From NCBI GenBank assembly GCA_031410595.1, contig JANNZM010000001.1, positions 1 through 64,000 of the forward strand: DNA of 64,000 bases, in the 5' to 3' direction. Numbering within the stretch: the stretch's first letter is position 1; each line of letters starts with the position of its first letter. This document shows, piece by piece, positions 43,469-51,524 of the stretch. Source of the stretch: JANMCE01 sp031410595. GTDB taxonomy: Bacteria > Actinomycetota > Acidimicrobiia > Acidimicrobiales > Ilumatobacteraceae. Made by a program: the position numbers and the translations under genes. A model generated the notes under the pieces. It made no database searches and had not been told where the DNA came from. It was given only the letters and a program-made list of their open reading frames with translations.

Positions 43469-43707
43469 TGCTGTGGATCACGTGCCCCAACTGCGGCGAT
43501 CGCCCCGTGGAGGAATACCGCTTCGGCGGAGAACTGCCCACCGTTCCCGAACACGTCACCGACCCAGACGAACGTGACCTCGACTACGTTTGGTTCTTCG
43601 ACAACCTGAAGGGCCCGTCTACCGAGCGCTGGTTTCACCACGCTGGCTGCCGCCGTTGGCTCACCCTGCAGCGCGACACCACCAACGATCACATCCTGGA
43701 GTCTTGA
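43468..43707 (+). CDS. soxD: Sarcosine oxidase delta subunit
   Basis: 79 residues with a zinc-ribbon pattern: ITCPNCGDRPVEEYRFGGE at the N-terminus and HHAGCRRWLTLQRDT at the end, giving three Cys plus His ligands as in SoxD. The delta subunit binds zinc and stabilises the complex. TGATG junctions at both ends tie it to soxB and to the downstream methyltransferase. Confidence 0.9.
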   Translation: MLWITCPNCGDRPVEEYRFGGELPTVPEHVTDPDERDLDYVWFFDNLKGPSTERWFHHAGCRRWLTLQRDTTNDHILES

Positions 43708-44711
43708 TGCGCGCGTCACTTGCCGAACTGTTGGCCGAACGTCGAGTGCTGTTGGCCGACGGTGCCACGGGCACGAACTACTTTGCGGCCGGTCTGGAAG
43801 CGGGCGAGCCACCCGAGTTCTGGAACTTCGATCAGCCCGACCGAGTCATTGCGCTCCATCAGAGCTTCGTAGATGCCGGTGCCGACATCATCCTCACCAA
43901 TAGTTTCGGTTGCAACCAACAGCGCCTCAAGCTGCACCACGCGCAGGACAGGGTCTACGAGATTGCCAAGCGCGCCGCAGAGCTGGCCCGCTCGGTCGCC
44001 GACTCGGTTGACTGGCCGGTTGTTGTTGCCGGAGCGGTCGGACCGACGGGCGAATTGTTCGAGCCCATGGGCGCGCTGAACGAGGCCAACGCGGTGGCGT
44101 CGTTCGCCGTGCAGATCGCTGGGCTCAAGGCCGGGGGAGCCGATGTCGCCTGGATCGAAACCATGTCGTCGCCCGAGGAGATTCGCGCTGCAGCGAAGGC
44201 GGCCATTGCGATCGGGATGCCGTACATCGCGACCTGCTCGTTTGATACCGCCGGTCGCACCATGATGGGCCTGATGCCCGGTGATCTCAAGGCTGTCTTC
44301 GACGGACTGGAGCCAGCACCGATCGCCATGGGAGCCAACTGTGGCGTCGGCGCATCCGACATCCTCGTGTCGCTCCTGGAGATGACCGAGAACGACCGTC
44401 AGACGCCCTACATCTCGAAGGGCAATTGCGGGGTTCCGTTCTTCAAGGGGACCGAAGTCGTCTACTCCGGAACACCTCAGCTGATGGCGTCATACGTCGA
44501 ACTGGCCGTGCACGCCGGGGCGCGCATTGTCGGTGGGTGTTGCGGCACGTCGCCCGAGCATCTCCAGGCCATGCGCGTCGCTGTCGACCGGCGGTCGGCG
44601 GATACACGCCCAACCATCGAGACCATCGTCGAGCGCATCGGGCCACTCGCCAACCAAGCTCCTACCGTGAACAAGAGCACCCGCGAGCGCCGCCGCGGAC
44701 CCAAGGCGTAA
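43707..44711 (+). CDS. Homocysteine S-methyltransferase family protein (betaine-homocysteine methyltransferase-like)
   Basis: 334 residues from ATG 43707, which overlaps the soxD stop by one base. Family features: LADGATGTNYFAAGLE, DIILTNSFGCNQQRLK, AGAVGPTGELFEPMG, MGANCGVGASD, and GARIVGGCCGTSPEHL, where the Cys pair and the earlier Cys bind zinc. BHMT-type enzymes take a methyl from glycine betaine to give methionine and dimethylglycine, which fits as the first step before the DMGDH-like and Sox proteins in the same run. S-methylmethionine could be an alternative donor. Confidence 0.83.
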   Translation: MRASLAELLAERRVLLADGATGTNYFAAGLEAGEPPEFWNFDQPDRVIALHQSFVDAGADIILTNSFGCNQQRLKLHHAQDRVYEIAKRAAELARSVADSVDWPVVVAGAVGPTGELFEPMGALNEANAVASFAVQIAGLKAGGADVAWIETMSSPEEIRAAAKAAIAIGMPYIATCSFDTAGRTMMGLMPGDLKAVFDGLEPAPIAMGANCGVGASDILVSLLEMTENDRQTPYISKGNCGVPFFKGTEVVYSGTPQLMASYVELAVHAGARIVGGCCGTSPEHLQAMRVAVDRRSADTRPTIETIVERIGPLANQAPTVNKSTRERRRGPKA

Positions 44712-44796
44712 CCCTCGCGAGGGATTCCTTAGCGTCCATTGAAACTTGGGTCGCGGCGATGGATAATCTGGCGTACCTACCCCGAAGGAGACTGCC

Positions 44797-45576
44797 ATGT
44801 TGCTTCCCGATGAAGCCCCTGTTGGCGCGCCGATCTGGTGCGATTTGATGACGTCTGATCCCGAGCGTTCGCGTGCATTTTACGGCGGACTCTTCGGATG
44901 GGGTCATATCGATCCCGGCCCCGATTTCGGCGGCTATTTCAACTTCACGTCGAACGACAAAATGGTCTGCGGCGGCATGATCAACCAGCCCGATTCGGGC
45001 ATGCCCGATATGTGGTCGGTGTACCTCAAGAGCGACGACATCAAGGCCACCGAGGCCGCCACAACGGCCCACGGTGGCACCGTCTTATTCCCGGCTATGG
45101 ACGTGATGGACCTCGGCAAGATGCTCGTCACGATGGATCCGTCCGGCGCAGGCATCGGCGCCTGGCAACAGGGCACGCACCGTGGCTTCCAAGTGCTTAC
45201 CGAGCCAGGCGCGCCGTGCTGGTTTGAGCTGGCGACGCGTGAGTACGAAAAGGCCATCCAGTTCTACAAAGACGTCCATCACTGGCAGACCGAAATGGTG
45301 ATGGACACGCCCGAGATGCGCTACACCACGGTCAAAGACGGCAAGGGCAATGACTGGTGTGCCGGAGTCGGTGACGCCACCACGTGGCTACCCGAAGGCG
45401 TGCCGAACCACTGGGTGGTTTACTTCGGCTCCGACGATGTGGATGCCAGCCTCGAGAAGGTCGTCAAGCTCGGCGGCACGGTCACCCAGCCTGCTGAGGA
45501 CACTCCGTACGGCCGCATGGCCGCAGCGCTCGACAGCACGGGTGCCGCATTCAAGATCATGAAGGGCAACGCCTGA
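44797..45576 (+). CDS. VOC-family protein, two glyoxalase-like domains
   Basis: 259 residues made of two vicinal-oxygen-chelate modules (residues about 10-125: PIWCDLMTSDPERSRAFYGGLFGW; about 135-255: PCWFELATREYEKAIQFYKDV). AAGGAG stands before the ATG. Such two-module proteins bind a metal and act as lyases, hydrolases or small-molecule binders; nothing here shows which. It begins 85 bp after the methyltransferase gene, with its own Shine-Dalgarno sequence, and could be a separate unit. Confidence 0.8.
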   Translation: MLLPDEAPVGAPIWCDLMTSDPERSRAFYGGLFGWGHIDPGPDFGGYFNFTSNDKMVCGGMINQPDSGMPDMWSVYLKSDDIKATEAATTAHGGTVLFPAMDVMDLGKMLVTMDPSGAGIGAWQQGTHRGFQVLTEPGAPCWFELATREYEKAIQFYKDVHHWQTEMVMDTPEMRYTTVKDGKGNDWCAGVGDATTWLPEGVPNHWVVYFGSDDVDASLEKVVKLGGTVTQPAEDTPYGRMAAALDSTGAAFKIMKGNA

Positions 45577-45583
45577 GCCGACT

Positions 45584-45624
45584 TTGCGACAAAACCCTTC
45601 GCCCAACGATCGGTTTTGTCGCAA
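45584..45624. terminator. Bidirectional hairpin between convergent genes
   Basis: TTGCGACAAAACC and GGTTTTGTCGCAA form a perfect 13-bp inverted repeat around a 15-base loop, filling the 53-bp gap between the VOC gene (plus) and the small 'virulence factor'-family gene (minus). The stem itself holds A4/T4 runs, so it can work in both directions. Confidence 0.65.
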
Positions 45625-45629
45625 GTGCT

Positions 45630-45926
45630 TCACGGCTCGAAGCCGAAGTTGGCCACCAGCTCATCAAGTCGCTTGGCGGGGTAGGCCAGTTTGACGCGCT
45701 CGGCTTCAGCCGCAGCCTCGGCTTCCAGATCGTCGCCACACGGGCGTTGGGTACGGCGCCAGTGCCTCACCGACTCGTGGTACGTGAACAACTCGGCTGC
45801 GACGATGGCCTTGTCAATGCCCTCCTGAAAGCGACCCGGCAAGATGACCTTCTCACGCAGGCGCCCTGACTGCGCATTGATCTGCGCGGGAATGTCGCGC
45901 CAATAGATCGTGACGAGCTTGGCCAT
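45630..45926 (-). CDS. Small 'virulence factor'-family protein, copy 2
   Basis: 98 residues with AKLVTIYWRDIPAQINAQ at the N-terminus and RPCGDDLEAEAAAEAE in the middle, the same two motifs as copies 1 and 3; the first 20 residues are nearly identical to copy 3. No signal or membrane segment. Its start touches the stop of the DUF1638 gene (shared base 45926), so it is co-translated with it. Function unknown; gene context points to methyl transfer chemistry. Confidence 0.8.
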   Translation of the reverse strand: MAKLVTIYWRDIPAQINAQSGRLREKVILPGRFQEGIDKAIVAAELFTYHESVRHWRRTQRPCGDDLEAEAAAEAERVKLAYPAKRLDELVANFGFEP

Positions 45927-46534
45927 TAGCCGACTCGTAGCGGGATGAGGCGACGAACCTGGGCGGTGAACGGTTCCATGCCAACATGACGGTGCTCGAA
46001 CGCCAGTCCGATACTGGCCGCAGCGGCTTCAGCCACCCCGACGAGTTCGGCGGAGTCCGTCTGCGACAGTAAGACCACCCGTGTGTAGTTGCCGAAGTAC
46101 GTGTCACGCAGGTGTGGATGACGGTCGAGCCCTAGGCCGACGAACACCAACTGCTCGAAGTGACGAGCGAGGTAGTCGGTAAGGTAAAACGTGCCCGGTT
46201 CGGCATCCTGCAGCGACGCAAACAGCGCAGACCCGGCGAAGAACTCGTAGCAGTGAGCACCCCCCAGACGCTGCACGCCGTGGCGTTCGAGCACGGCATC
46301 AAGGTGACCACCGGTGCCGCAGTCGGCGTAGGCGATGGCGACGTGATCGAACTCGGCCGACCTGGCCGTCAACACCGCATCAACGGTCGGTGCGATCTGC
46401 TCGGGCCGATTATGGAAGGACGACGGCAGATACTCCACCTGTACCGCCGAACCGAACGGTGCAAGCACCACTCGAAGCTCTCGGGCGAGCGCGCCGCACG
46501 CAATGATCAGCGTTCGTTGCGTTGGCGCGTTCAT
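45926..46534 (-). CDS. DUF1638 protein
   Basis: 202 residues with DUF1638 features: a start of IIACGALARELR, then YLPSSFHNRPEQI, AYADCGTGG, LGGAHCYEFFAG, FYLTDYLARHF and LGLDRHPHL. Cysteines and histidines in these motifs suggest a metal or cofactor site. Function is not established; I recall the family occurring next to methylamine methyltransferases in archaea and bacteria, and here it lies between two 'virulence factor'-family genes and close to the DHPS-like methyltransferase, in agreement. Confidence 0.82.
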   Translation of the reverse strand: MNAPTQRTLIIACGALARELRVVLAPFGSAVQVEYLPSSFHNRPEQIAPTVDAVLTARSAEFDHVAIAYADCGTGGHLDAVLERHGVQRLGGAHCYEFFAGSALFASLQDAEPGTFYLTDYLARHFEQLVFVGLGLDRHPHLRDTYFGNYTRVVLLSQTDSAELVGVAEAAAASIGLAFEHRHVGMEPFTAQVRRLIPLRVG

Positions 46535-46556
46535 GGCGCCGCACAGTCTACGCGGC

Positions 46557-46871
46557 CTATTCGTCGCCCTGCGGTGTGGGTTCGACGCCGCCCGCTTCCA
46601 CCAAGGCGACCAACCGATCCGGCGGGTACGCGGCTTCGATGCGAGCAGCCTCTGCCGCAGCCTCGGCTACCAGATCGTCGCCGCACGGTCGATCGGTCCG
46701 TCGCCAGTGCGCCACAAAGTCGTGGGCGTTCTTCTGTCGTGACACGACCGCGGCGCGCTGCGTAGCTCGCTGAAAACGGGCGGACAGCAACAGCTGATGA
46801 CGGGTGCGTCCCTCCTGCGCATTGATCTGCGCTGGAATGTCGCGCCAGTAGATGGTGACGAGCTTGGCCAC
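46557..46871 (-). CDS. Small 'virulence factor'-family protein, copy 3
   Basis: 104 residues; AKLVTIYWRDIPAQINAQ and RPCGDDLVAEAAAEA as in the other copies, with a different, Gln/Asp/Glu-containing C-terminal end. Start and the DHPS-like gene stop share base 46871, so the two are translated together. Followed by DUF1638 after 22 bp. Function unknown. Confidence 0.8.
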   Translation of the reverse strand: MAKLVTIYWRDIPAQINAQEGRTRHQLLLSARFQRATQRAAVVSRQKNAHDFVAHWRRTDRPCGDDLVAEAAAEAARIEAAYPPDRLVALVEAGGVEPTPQGDE

Positions 46872-47641
46872 TACTTGTGTCGGGAAACGCCGAGGCGATC
46901 GGAGGTGGCCACCACGGTCTCCGGGTAGTGGCAGCGGCCGTAGTCGACCTCTTGCTTGATGACGATCTCCAACAGTTCCATGTGCTGATCGGTGACCTTC
47001 CAGGGCAGCGCGATGTAGAGCGGCAGATCGAACACGCGCAGGCGATCAAGGCCGCAGTAGACGTGCTTCTGAAAGTGGTAACGGGACGCCCATTCCCACG
47101 CCAGCGGTGCGAAACCGGTGCCGGGGTCAAGGATCATGTTCTTGCGGATACCGAAGGCGGCGGCCTCTCGCAGTTTGATGTCAAACCACTCGATCATGGC
47201 CTCCAATGGATCACCATCGACATGCTTGAGTGAGCGCGGGTCGGGCCCGTTCAGATAGGGAAGCACGACCGGGCAACCAAACTCGGCAGCCACCTCCATC
47301 ATGCCCTCGGCCTGCAGACCGTCAGCCGCGTTCAACACTGTCGCCCCGGCCGCCAGCGCTTGGCGCGCAACCCACGGCTTCCAGGTGTCTATCGACAATG
47401 GCTTCCCGAGCGCAGCAAGCGCCGGGATTATCTCGTGGGCCCGGTCCCATTCCTCTTCCGGAGGCACGATGGACGCGATATCGGTGGAACCCTGGGCACC
47501 CATGTCGAAGCCGTGGCACCCGTTGGCTACAAGCTTGGCGGCGCGCGCCAACGCCATCGGCACATCGGTGGCGATGGAGTCGGTGTTGAGCGAGTCGGGG
47601 GAAACGTTGATAACGCCGTACAAAAACACGTCGCTATCCAA
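46871..47641 (-). CDS. Dihydropteroate-synthase-like pterin-binding methyltransferase
   Basis: 256 residues with DHPS/methyltransferase barrel motifs: YGVINVSPDSLNTDSI, NGCHGFDMGAQGST, PLSIDTWKPWVARQAL, GATVLNAADGLQAEG, and NMILDPGTGFAPLAW. Folate-synthesis DHPS is usually beside folB/folK and carries an RxH motif at the end, not seen here; together with its neighbours (DUF1638, 'virulence factor'-family proteins) a corrinoid:THF methyltransferase role is more likely. First gene of the minus-strand four-gene set ending at 45630. A 44-bp tandem repeat lies upstream. Confidence 0.72.
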   Translation of the reverse strand: MDSDVFLYGVINVSPDSLNTDSIATDVPMALARAAKLVANGCHGFDMGAQGSTDIASIVPPEEEWDRAHEIIPALAALGKPLSIDTWKPWVARQALAAGATVLNAADGLQAEGMMEVAAEFGCPVVLPYLNGPDPRSLKHVDGDPLEAMIEWFDIKLREAAAFGIRKNMILDPGTGFAPLAWEWASRYHFQKHVYCGLDRLRVFDLPLYIALPWKVTDQHMELLEIVIKQEVDYGRCHYPETVVATSDRLGVSRHK

Positions 47642-47680
47642 TCACCACCGACTCCGCTCGGCAGAGTCGGGCTGGCTCAG

Positions 47681-47768
47681 ACCCGGTCTGCTTCGCTGGC
47701 TCGCTACCGCTCACTATCGCTCAAACCCGGTCTGCTTCGCTGGCTCGCTACCGCTCACTATCGCTCAA
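47681..47768. repeat. Perfect 44-bp tandem direct repeat, two copies
   Basis: The unit from 47681 to 47724 (begins ACCCGGTCTGCTTCG, ends CTATCGCTCAA) is repeated exactly at 47725-47768. Inside each unit GCTCGCTACCGCTCACTATCGCTC is itself quasi-periodic. The array lies in the 123-bp gap upstream of the DHPS-like gene (start 47641, minus) and its last four bases run over the 3' end of the gene at 47765. Confidence 0.85.
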
Positions 47769-48292
47769 ATTGGGCGGCCGAGGTAGCAGAGGAACTGGGT
47801 CTGCTCAGGTGCGTCATCCGGACATGGCGTAGCAGGCCCGAAAGTACCGGGGCGACGGATGGCATCGCCCATGGGCTTCACACCGCTGTAGGCCATGCCG
47901 ACGGCCTGCTCGTCAAGCTTCTCATCGCCACCGGTGGCTCGGGCCAGATCGAAGGTGTGGACGAGGATGTCGGTGGAGATGAACCGGCCCAGCATCTGGG
48001 CCATCGTCATCGGCCCCATTGGCCCGGGCACCTCGACCGAAAGGTCACCGGTCATGCGCTGCTCGAGACGGGCCTTGGCCTGGTTCCATGACTCGACGAT
48101 GTTCTCATCAGCCGCCACCGGTTCGTGGTGACCGGCCATGCGATTGAAGTTGTTGGACATGTGCACAACGACATCTCGAGCGGTCCACTCGTAGCACGGG
48201 GACTGGTTGCCCCACGCGTCGGCGGGAGTGGACTGGACGCGGGCGTCAAACGCATCGGCGAGGCGGGTTACTTGATCAACGATTGCTTGCAT
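47765..48292 (-). CDS. Maleylpyruvate isomerase/DinB-like family protein (TIGR03086-type)
   Basis: 175 residues from ATG 48292; the frame runs open to 48370 but the extra 26 residues are not family-like and would overlap selD. The pattern VTRLADAFDARVQSTPADAW, PCYEWTARDVVVHM, and DILVHTFDLARATG matches mycothiol-dependent maleylpyruvate isomerase N-terminal domains, helical bundles with His metal ligands. It is probably a thiol or metal-dependent enzyme of unknown substrate. Divergent from selD, with 39 bp between the two starts. Confidence 0.78.
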   Translation of the reverse strand: MQAIVDQVTRLADAFDARVQSTPADAWGNQSPCYEWTARDVVVHMSNNFNRMAGHHEPVAADENIVESWNQAKARLEQRMTGDLSVEVPGPMGPMTMAQMLGRFISTDILVHTFDLARATGGDEKLDEQAVGMAYSGVKPMGDAIRRPGTFGPATPCPDDAPEQTQFLCYLGRPI

Positions 48293-48331
48293 ATCGGCAC
48301 CGTAGCAAAGGCGCGGGTTACCCTCTCCTCC

Positions 48332-49366
48332 ATGACGACAGAACAGATTCGGCTCACCCGCTACAGCCACGGCGCCGGTTGAGGCTGCAAACTTGGTCCC
48401 CGTGACCTAGCGCAGGTGCTGCGCCCCTTCGAACCGATGGGCCACCCCGACCTTCTGGTCGGCCTGGCCAACGGAGACGATGCCGCCGTGTGGCGTCGTG
48501 CGAACGGGCGCGCCCTGATTGCCACGGTTGATTTCTTCACCCCGGTTGTCGATGATGCCCGCACGTGGGGCCGAATCGCCGCAGCGAATTCAGCAAGCGA
48601 CGTTTACGCCATGGGTGGTTCGCCGCTGTTTGCGCTGAACGTTGTGGCCTGGCCGAAGGACGAACTGCCGATGTCCCTGCTTGCCGAAGTGATGGAAGGC
48701 GCGGCCGACATCGCCCGGCTCGGAGGATGGCCGGTTGTCGGTGGTCACTCGATTGACGGAGCCGAGCCATTGTTCGGTCAGGTGTTCTTGGGCGAGGTTG
48801 AAGAAGAGCACCTGATGACCAACGTCGGGGCCAAGGTCGGCGACACGCTGGTGCTCACCAAGGCACTTGGCACTGGCCTGATCGCAACCGCAGTCAAGCG
48901 GCTCGACTCGTCAGCAATCGCGCCAGGCGGACCCGTCTCGGCGTCGTACGAAGCCGCCGTCGCAAGCATGAGCACCTTGAACAAAGATGCATCAGACGCG
49001 GCTCGGGTCGCCGGCGTTCGCTGTGCCACCGACATCACCGGGTTCGGACTGGCCGGTCATCTCCACAAGCTGTTGAAGGGCAGCGGCGTCGCGGCCACCA
49101 TTGATTTCGAGGCACTGCCGGTGCTCCCCGGCGTCCACGAACTGATTGCGTCCCACATGGCACCCGGTGGCACCGGCCGAAATCTCGACTTCGTCGGCAT
49201 TGCGATGCAGGGCGCAACCGATGCGCAACGAACCCTGCTCGGCGACCCGCAAACATCGGGCGGATTGCTGCTGTGCGTTCCCACCGGCACCGCCATCGAT
49301 CTGCCGGGTGCGGTAGTGATCGGCCACGTCGTCGGCGGCGCCCCCGGCCACATCACCATCCACTAA
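48332..49366 (+). CDS. selD: Selenophosphate synthetase with selenocysteine (in-frame TGA)
   Basis: From ATG 48332 the frame reads through TGA at 48380-48382 (codon 17) and continues to 49366, 344 residues. The context YSHGAG-Sec-GCKLGP matches the catalytic GAG(C/U)GCK loop of SelD exactly, and the remaining protein is a full AIRS-type ATPase (NGDDAAVW, ASDVYAMGG, GGHSIDGAEPLFG, TDITGFGLAGH, LLGDPQTSGGLLL). It makes selenophosphate from selenide and ATP. A hairpin able to act as bacterial SECIS lies just after the TGA. Without recoding only a 16-residue peptide would be made; GTG 48416 restart would lose the active site. selA, selB and tRNA-Sec must lie elsewhere. Confidence 0.9.
48392..48410 (+). 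promoter_or_regulatory. Putative bacterial SECIS hairpin in selD
   Basis: CTTGGTC (48392-48398) pairs with GACCTAG (48404-48410), one T-T mismatch, around the loop CCCGT. The loop contains the G-U dinucleotide that SelB contacts in known bSECIS elements and begins 16 bases after the TGA, a normal distance. Confidence 0.6.
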
Positions 49367-49570
49367 ATCCACCCAAGCGTTGTCGCCCGAGCAAGGAGCG
49401 ACTGGCGAGCTAGCAGCGCACTCATCGCGCGTTTGCCCCGTCGCATTCGCGCATAAGCACCAGTTGGGGGCTAGAACAGGGTCATTTTTGTCCTTATGCG
49501 AGATAGAATCGGCGTTGTGCGCGAAGTCGGATGGAGCGACGCAGCGGCTCGTTTGTGCGAAACTCGGGTG

Positions 49571-49993
49571 ATGAAGGCTGCTGTTATCTACGAGAGCATG
49601 ACCGGAAACACCAGAGCCCTGGCCGGCAAGATCGGTGATGAGCTGCGCAGCCGAGGAATCCAAACATCGGTCAGCTCGATCACGAACATTGATTTGCAAG
49701 CCGTTTCCGAGGCCGACCTCGTGTTCGTCGGCAGCTGGACCGACGGTCTGTTTCTGGTTGGGCAGAAGCCGGGTCGCTCGGGTCGCCTCAAAGTGATGCC
49801 GACACTGGCCGGGAAGAAGACCATTGCGTTCTGCACCTTTGCGCTTCACCCCGGTCACGTGGTTGACAAGTTGTCCCGTATCCTCGAGCACCGCGGCGCC
49901 GAAGTCATCGGCGGCATGGCGGTCCGACGAGACGATATGACCCAGGGTGCGACCGATATTGTCGAGGGCGCGCTCGCGGCTGTTCTGGTGTGA
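49571..49993 (+). CDS. Flavodoxin-family protein
   Basis: 140 residues from ATG 49571. AAVIYESMTGNTRALAGKIG is the FMN phosphate loop (T/S-x-T-G-N-T), LVFVGSWTDGLFLVGQKP the second flavin loop, and TFALHPGHVV the third. It should carry single electrons at low potential; a corrinoid activator or reductase partner is conceivable but not shown. The 204-bp region upstream holds an 8-bp inverted repeat CGCATAAG/CTTATGCG (49450-49457, 49493-49500) and no gene. It overlaps the peptidase gene by 4 bp. Confidence 0.83.
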   Translation: MKAAVIYESMTGNTRALAGKIGDELRSRGIQTSVSSITNIDLQAVSEADLVFVGSWTDGLFLVGQKPGRSGRLKVMPTLAGKKTIAFCTFALHPGHVVDKLSRILEHRGAEVIGGMAVRRDDMTQGATDIVEGALAAVLV

Positions 49994-51522
49994 GCCGCCG
50001 GGCGTTTGTTGTCGTACTGCTGCTCGCGGGTTGCTCGTCATCAACGGCCGCTGCTCCACCAAACACCACGCTCGCACCGACGACCGCCTTCGCAGCCGCG
50101 AACACGCTTGCGGCGTCTTCCACCGCGGTCATCGCGGCCACCACGGTTGCTGCGACCGTCGCGCCGACGCCCGCTCTTGCGTCCACTACCTCCACCACCG
50201 TGCTGGTTGGTGAGAACCCGGCTGCCACGCTGGGGGATGTCTACTACCCCGAGTTGGGAAACGCTGGCATCGACGTGACCCACGTCGATCTTTCCCTCGC
50301 CTGGCAGCCGAGCGACGGGGTCCTCACGGGCACGGCCACGCTCGACATCACCGCGGTCGAACCATTGGCCTCGTTTCATCTCGACTTCAGCGGCTTCTCG
50401 ATCGACAAGCTCGACGTCAACGGAAAGTCGGCAACGTTCACCCGTGCGCTCGACGACCTGGCGATCGTGCCGCCCTCAGTCATCGCACCCGGACCGTTCC
50501 GGGTGACTATCAGCTACGGAGGAAAGCCCGAGCAGGGCAAGGACACCGTGGGCCGTCCGCTCGGCTGGTTGCCCATCAACGGCGGGGCGTACACGTTGGC
50601 CGAACCGGGCGGCGCGCATTACTGGTTCCCGTCCAACGACCATCCGAGTGACAAGGCCACGTACGACTTTCACATTGACGTGCCAACGCCACTTACAGCG
50701 GTGGCCAATGGCAAACTCACCGGCACGACCGAGGGCGATGGCCGACGAACGTTCTCGTATCGGGCCAACGAGCCAATGGCCACCTACCTGGCGCTCGTTG
50801 CAATCGGGCAGTTCCGTATCGTGGAGAAGACCTCGGCATCGGGTCTGCCGCTCAGATCGGTTGAACCGACATTCTGGTCGAAAGAGGGGGAGTACCTGCC
50901 GGTCACTGAGGCCATGATCGACTTCTTCAGCCAGCGCTTCGGCCCGTATCCCTTCGAAAGCTACGGGCTGTTGTTCGCCGACTCGGTCCGCAACTTCGCC
51001 ATGGAAACGCAAACCATCTCGATGTTCTCCGCAGCCGACATGCACGGGGTGCGTGGTGATGATCAGTCCTTCTTGGCCCACGAGCTTGCCCACCAATGGT
51101 TCGGAGACGCGGTGTCGCCCATCCGCTGGAACGACGTCTGGCTCAACGAGAGCTTCGCCACCTATGCCGACTGGCTGTGGTCGTTCCGGGACAATCCGGC
51201 CGGACTCGAACAACTGGCCGAGGCGAATCGTCGTACAGCGACGGAGGATCGTCGCGTGCGTGGTTCCACGGGCAATCCGAAACCGGAGTATCTCTTCGGT
51301 CGGCAGGTCTACAACGGCGGCGCCATCGTACTGCACGCACTGCGACGCGAGCTGGGCGACGACCAGTTCTTCGACATCCTGCAAACATGGTTCACCCGCT
51401 ACCGCTACAAGTCGGCAGGCACATCTGATTTCGTTGCAGTCGCAACCGAAATTGCCAACCGTGATATGGGTCCGTTCCTCACACAGTGGCTCGACGGCGA
51501 CCAGCTACCACCCTTCCCGTAG
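49990..51522 (+). CDS. M1-family (aminopeptidase N-like) metallopeptidase lipoprotein
   Basis: 510 residues. A lipoprotein signal (FVVVLLLAGCSS) is followed by about 50 Ala/Thr-rich residues, then the M1 N-terminal beta domain and the catalytic domain with HELAHQWFGD (zinc His, Glu, His) and the downstream NESFATYADWLW (third zinc ligand Glu). The exopeptidase gating motif GxMEN appears as FAMETQT. It probably trims peptides outside the cell. Its GTG start overlaps the flavodoxin stop by 4 bp; it converges on the FAD oxidoreductase with 2 bp between stops. Confidence 0.87.
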   Translation: MSRRAFVVVLLLAGCSSSTAAAPPNTTLAPTTAFAAANTLAASSTAVIAATTVAATVAPTPALASTTSTTVLVGENPAATLGDVYYPELGNAGIDVTHVDLSLAWQPSDGVLTGTATLDITAVEPLASFHLDFSGFSIDKLDVNGKSATFTRALDDLAIVPPSVIAPGPFRVTISYGGKPEQGKDTVGRPLGWLPINGGAYTLAEPGGAHYWFPSNDHPSDKATYDFHIDVPTPLTAVANGKLTGTTEGDGRRTFSYRANEPMATYLALVAIGQFRIVEKTSASGLPLRSVEPTFWSKEGEYLPVTEAMIDFFSQRFGPYPFESYGLLFADSVRNFAMETQTISMFSAADMHGVRGDDQSFLAHELAHQWFGDAVSPIRWNDVWLNESFATYADWLWSFRDNPAGLEQLAEANRRTATEDRRVRGSTGNPKPEYLFGRQVYNGGAIVLHALRRELGDDQFFDILQTWFTRYRYKSAGTSDFVAVATEIANRDMGPFLTQWLDGDQLPPFP

Positions 51523-51524
51523 GG

